NCBI RefSeq assembly: GCF_011383005.1
Contig: NZ_CP049935.1
Coordinates: 2,418,001 to 2,482,000 of the forward strand
Length of the DNA: 64,000 nucleotides
Reading direction: 5' to 3'
Origin: Phycicoccus sp. HDW14
GTDB lineage: Bacteria; Actinomycetota; Actinomycetes; Actinomycetales; Dermatophilaceae
The translations under genes and the position numbers were made by a program. Shown piece after piece: positions 58,210 to 64,000 of this stretch (positions are counted from its first letter, which is position 1; every line of letters begins with the position of its first letter). The notes beneath the pieces are model-generated. The model was not told the origin of the DNA and did no database searches. It saw nothing but the letters and a program-made list of their open reading frames with translations.

Positions 58210-59374
58210 GCGGAGAGCTCCTCGGTGGGTGGCTGGTCGGGGGTGAGGTGGGCGGCGACGAGCGCCGGCGTGAGGTCGGCCCGGACGGTCTCGGCCGACG
58301 CGACGGTCAGGGCCGCGAGGACCTGGCCGAAGCGGGCGGCCTCGACGACGGTGCTGCCGGCGAGCAGGGAGTGCACGTACCCCGCGGTCATCGCGTCGCC
58401 GGCGCCGGTGACGTCCTCGACGGTGGTCGGCGGGGCGCTCACGAGGTACACGCGGCGCTCCGGCGCGGGGTCGCCGGCGGACGGGCGGGGGGCGACGGAC
58501 AGCAGGCTGCCGCGCGTGCCCCGGCGGACCCAGACGTGCTCGACGCCCCGGTCGTGCAGGACCGCGGCGGCCTCGGCCACGCCCTCGACCTCGGGGTCGA
58601 CGGGGTGGCCGACGAGCGCGGACAGCTCGTCGGTGTTCGGCGTGACGGTGTGCACCGGGACGCTGCCGTCGAACACCCCGGCGGCCTCGGTGGCCTTGGC
58701 GACCGACACCGGCTCGAAGATCCCCGGCACCCCGGCCTCGGCCGCGGCGGCGAGGACCCAGCGGACCACGGTCGGGCTGACGTTGGCGTCGACGACGACG
58801 GCGTCGGCCCCCTCGAGCAGCGACGGGACGACGCCCAGCTCGCCGACGGTCAGCTCGTCGGTGGCGCGCATGTCGGCGACGGCGACGAGCAGGTCGCCCT
58901 CGTCGTCGAGCACCGCGGCGTACGTGCCGGTGGGGTAGGTCGAGGTGACGAGATGGCGGCAGTCGACGCCGGCCGCCTCGGTGCGCGCCGCGACGGTGCG
59001 CCCGGCGAGGTCGTCACCGACCGCGGCCACGAGGACCGTCGGGCTGCCGAGCCGGGCGAGGTTCTCGGCGATGTTGCGCCCCACGCCCCCGACCGCCGAC
59101 GTCGAGACGCCGGGGTTGCTCGAGCCGATGACCGGCCGCACCGAGATCCGCATCTTGGCGTCGAGGACCGCTCCCCGACGACGAGGACCGACTGCGCCTC
59201 GGGCCGCACGAGGTAGCCGCGTCCGAGGAGGACGCCCTTGCGGGTGAGGTTGCTCAGGTGGACCGAGACGGCGGCGCGGGTGGAGCCGAGGCGCTCGGCG
59301 AGCGCGGAGGCGTCGAGCAGCGGCTCGGCGCGCAGCAGGGCGACGATCTCGCGCTCCCTCGCCGTCAGACTCAC
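58206..59374 (-). CDS. psuK: Pseudouridine kinase with N-terminal winged helix (frameshifted)
   Basis: PfkB kinase, 389 aa corrected, from GTG 59374. N-terminal ~60 residues form a winged HTH (TAREREIVALLRAEPLLDA, RLGSTRAAVSVHLSNLTRKG). The PfkB part has STSAVGGVGRNIAENLARLG and VEDVTGAGDAMTAGYVHSL with the catalytic Asp. One missing C in the C4 run 59173-59176 joins the parts. The HTH makes it a candidate self-regulating kinase, as in other psuK fusions. First gene of the psuK-psuG operon. Confidence 0.92.
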
Positions 59375-59412
59375 ATTGCAGACGTTAAGGGATCTTGCAC
59401 ATCCAAAGCAAG
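59375..59412 (-). promoter_or_regulatory. psuK promoter and possible operator
   Basis: On the minus strand: -35 TTGCTT (59406-59411), 18-nt spacing, -10 TAACGT (59382-59387), then 7 nt to GTG, so leaderless. The inverted repeat CTTGC-9 nt-GCAAG (59394-59412) overlaps the -35 and may be the operator of the PsuK helix-turn-helix. Notably less GC-rich than its surroundings. Confidence 0.65.
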
Positions 59413-59453
59413 TATCGGACAACGCGGGCCCTCATGGACCCCTCGAGATCTGG

Positions 59454-59489
59454 CAACACGCAGGCGCACGCGCCGGATCCTCTGCGTGT
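59454..59489. terminator. Hairpin after mazG
   Basis: AACACGCAG and its exact complement CTGCGTGTT (9 bp, 59454-59489 overall) with an 18-nt GC-rich interior. About 78 bases past the mazG stop. Confidence 0.55.
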
Positions 59490-59566
59490 TCCCTCCTCTC
59501 GACGCGCTCCGGGTGGGCAGTCACGGCCCGGCGTCGGGGCGTCAGGGCTCCGGGTGCCGGGTGCCG

Positions 59567-60511
59567 TCAGGCGGTGGGGGTGGCTCCGTCGGCGACCGCG
59601 CGCAGGGCGGTGCGCACCCGCTCCTCGGCGGCGGCGAGCGCGACCCGGGACGCCTCGAGCTCGGCGAGCGCGGTGGCCTCGACCCCCAGCCCGCGTCGTC
59701 GGACCCGGGCCAGCACCTTCGTCGCGGCCAGCTCGGGCGGCAGCGAGCCGGGCACCCCGTGGAGGAGGTCCTCGGCGTAGGCGCCGGCCTTCTCCTCGCC
59801 CTTGATGCGCTCCCACTCCTGCTCGACCTCCTCCGGCGTGCTCGCGTCACCGTCGGCGAAGACGTGCGGGTGGCGCCGGACGAGCTTGTCGACGAGCAGC
59901 CCGGCCACGGTGTCGACGTCGAAGCCGTCCTCGCCGGCGTCCTCGGCCACCCGGGCGTGGAAGACCACCTGGAGCAGCACGTCGCCGAGCTCCTCGGCGA
60001 GCAGCCGCGGGTCACCGGTGTCGATGGCCTCGAGCACCTCGTGGGCCTCCTCGACGAGGTAGGGCGCGAGCGAGGCGTGCGTCTGCTCGGCGTCCCACGG
60101 GCAGCCGCCGGGCGAACGGAGCCGGTCCATCGCGGCGACGACGTCGAGCAGCCGGCCGCCCTGGACGTCCCACGACCCGACCACGAGCTCGACGTCCGGC
60201 GGCACCTCGAGGCGGGAGACCTCGGCGGCGACGGCGTCGGACAGGCCGGGGTCGGCGTCGGACGACCCGAGCCACACGACCGACACCGAGCCGGCGAGGT
60301 CGACCAGCTGGCGGGCGAGCGCGGCCGGCGCGACGTCACCGACGCACTCGACCTCGACCCCGGCGTCGGTGAGGGCCTCGACGAGCGGCTCGTCGGCGCT
60401 GCGGGCCAACCGCCGGTCGGCGCCGGCGACAGCGCTCCACGCCGCGTGCGACAACAGCCCCGGGGCGACCCGCGGCGAGGTGACGACGAGGCCGAGCCGG
60501 CCGGCGGTCAC
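59567..60511 (-). CDS. mazG: MazG family nucleoside triphosphate pyrophosphohydrolase
   Basis: 314 aa. N-terminal ~105 residues are an actinobacterial extension; the MazG core begins LRSPGGCPWDAEQTHASL and contains the metal motif EEAHEVLEAID, EELGDVLLQVVFHA, with KLVRRHPHVFAD. Cleans up non-canonical or excess NTPs. Overlaps the SurA-N lipoprotein stop by 4 bases. Confidence 0.94.
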   Translation of the reverse strand: MTAGRLGLVVTSPRVAPGLLSHAAWSAVAGADRRLARSADEPLVEALTDAGVEVECVGDVAPAALARQLVDLAGSVSVVWLGSSDADPGLSDAVAAEVSRLEVPPDVELVVGSWDVQGGRLLDVVAAMDRLRSPGGCPWDAEQTHASLAPYLVEEAHEVLEAIDTGDPRLLAEELGDVLLQVVFHARVAEDAGEDGFDVDTVAGLLVDKLVRRHPHVFADGDASTPEEVEQEWERIKGEEKAGAYAEDLLHGVPGSLPPELAATKVLARVRRRGLGVEATALAELEASRVALAAAEERVRTALRAVADGATPTA

Positions 60512-61020
60512 TTCGTGCCGGCGCCGGCCAGCCAGTCGGGCCGGGTGGCGGTGAGCGCGTTCTTCGACGGGTCGAAGGTGCCGTACCGCGGGTTGACGAC
60601 GACCTTGACCTTGGCGAAGGTGTCGGCCGGGAGGGTCTCTCCGGCCTGCTCGAGGACCTGGCGCGCGTACTGCCCGCGGAGCAGCTCGATGGCCTCGGCG
60701 GACGGCTCGGCGGTGGCCGGGAAGTTGGACCGCGCGACCGAGGCGGACTGCGGCGCACCCTTCTTGGCGACGTAGTCGATGACGTACGGGGCCTCGATGA
60801 GCCGGTAGACGACATCGGCCGTCGTGAGGTTGGCGGCCGGGAAGGCCTTGTTGATCTCGGACTGCGCCGTGTGCACCTGGTCCTCGGTGATGACGCGGCC
60901 GTCGACCGTGGCGGCGCGGCCGGCCTCGGTGCTGCCGCAGCCGGCGGTGACGAGGGCGGCGCCCAGGGCGAGCGACGCGGCGACGCGGCGAACCGGGAGG
61001 GTCACGAGCAGTCCTTTCAT
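60508..61020 (-). CDS. SurA N-terminal domain lipoprotein
   Basis: 170 aa. Signal with lipobox VTAGC (Cys about residue 28). SurA-N chaperone-like helical part (VDGRVITEDQVHTAQSEINK, LLRGQYARQVLEQAG) and VVVNPRYGTFDPSK, but no PPIase domain. Lies between mfd and mazG, the normal actinobacterial context; probably an extracytoplasmic folding helper. Confidence 0.9.
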   Translation of the reverse strand: MKGLLVTLPVRRVAASLALGAALVTAGCGSTEAGRAATVDGRVITEDQVHTAQSEINKAFPAANLTTADVVYRLIEAPYVIDYVAKKGAPQSASVARSNFPATAEPSAEAIELLRGQYARQVLEQAGETLPADTFAKVKVVVNPRYGTFDPSKNALTATRPDWLAGAGTK

Positions 61021-61024
61021 CGGG

Positions 61025-64000
<2,976 letters not shown>

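Overview
The window is a 64 kb piece of a very GC-rich (about 73%) actinobacterial chromosome. Mycothiol S-conjugate amidase, the mca / DUF4307 / greA order, the uppS-type prenyltransferase next to trhA, and PhoH2 and coaA nearby are arranged as in Actinobacteria generally. Overall style (leaderless starts behind TAGGCT-like -10 boxes, gene content) fits Micrococcales, most likely Intrasporangiaceae; the family assignment is inference. Nearly all of it is ordinary housekeeping chromosome with a few accessory patches. A dominating technical feature is that about 20 genes are split by the apparent loss of a single G or C in a short homopolymer. Adding one base restores a full-length family member each time, so I treat these as sequencing-type indels and annotate the corrected genes.

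Layout. 1-3000: GH3 lipoprotein (5' cut) and a thioredoxin-reductase-like flavoprotein fused to a receiver-like domain. 3017-9979: a tightly overlapping minus-strand run acpS, nnr, then alr, alpha/beta hydrolase, tsaE, tsaB, rimI, tsaD (cell wall alanine supply, NAD(P)HX repair, t6A tRNA modification). 9993-16187: glmS, coaA, a lytic-transglycosylase-like secreted protein, PhoH2 and a cis-prenyltransferase. 16359-19478: trhA, mca, DUF4307, greA. 19675-29153: PhzF-like protein, drug-type ABC exporter, MutL-like ATPase, lipoprotein intradiol dioxygenase, metB, GNAT, msrA, cation-efflux-like protein, DUF1697.

29154-34244 is the most accessory part: a low-GC small Cys-rich secreted-protein gene, a DHA2 MFS exporter with its MarR regulator and divergent TetR, and an IS481-family element inserted inside a palindromic repeat. 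34232-39497 holds a surface-polymer-like set: GT2-GtrA fusion and phosphodiester glycosidase on one strand, and DUF4956, VTC polyphosphate-polymerase-like protein and a beta-helix lipoprotein on the other. This is the best candidate for an incompletely described system.

39641-49567 returns to metabolism: M20 amidohydrolase, FadH, DUF1992, cystathionine beta-synthase, thioesterase, GDSL hydrolase, RidA, thiolase and a BI-1 family membrane protein. 49568-51402 carries 69-70 bp tandem repeats that copy the 3' end of an adjacent unusual tRNA-Leu(UAA), then a DUF1700-type protein with an in-frame stop and its PadR regulator. 51506-64000: VOC protein, methyltransferase, Ppx/GppA, DUF501, FtsB/DivIC, enolase, a truncated AbiEi-type protein, the psuK-psuG pseudouridine catabolic operon, mazG, a SurA-N lipoprotein and mfd (cut by the right edge). 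The enolase / FtsB / DUF501 / Ppx and mfd / SurA-N / MazG runs are standard actinobacterial blocks.
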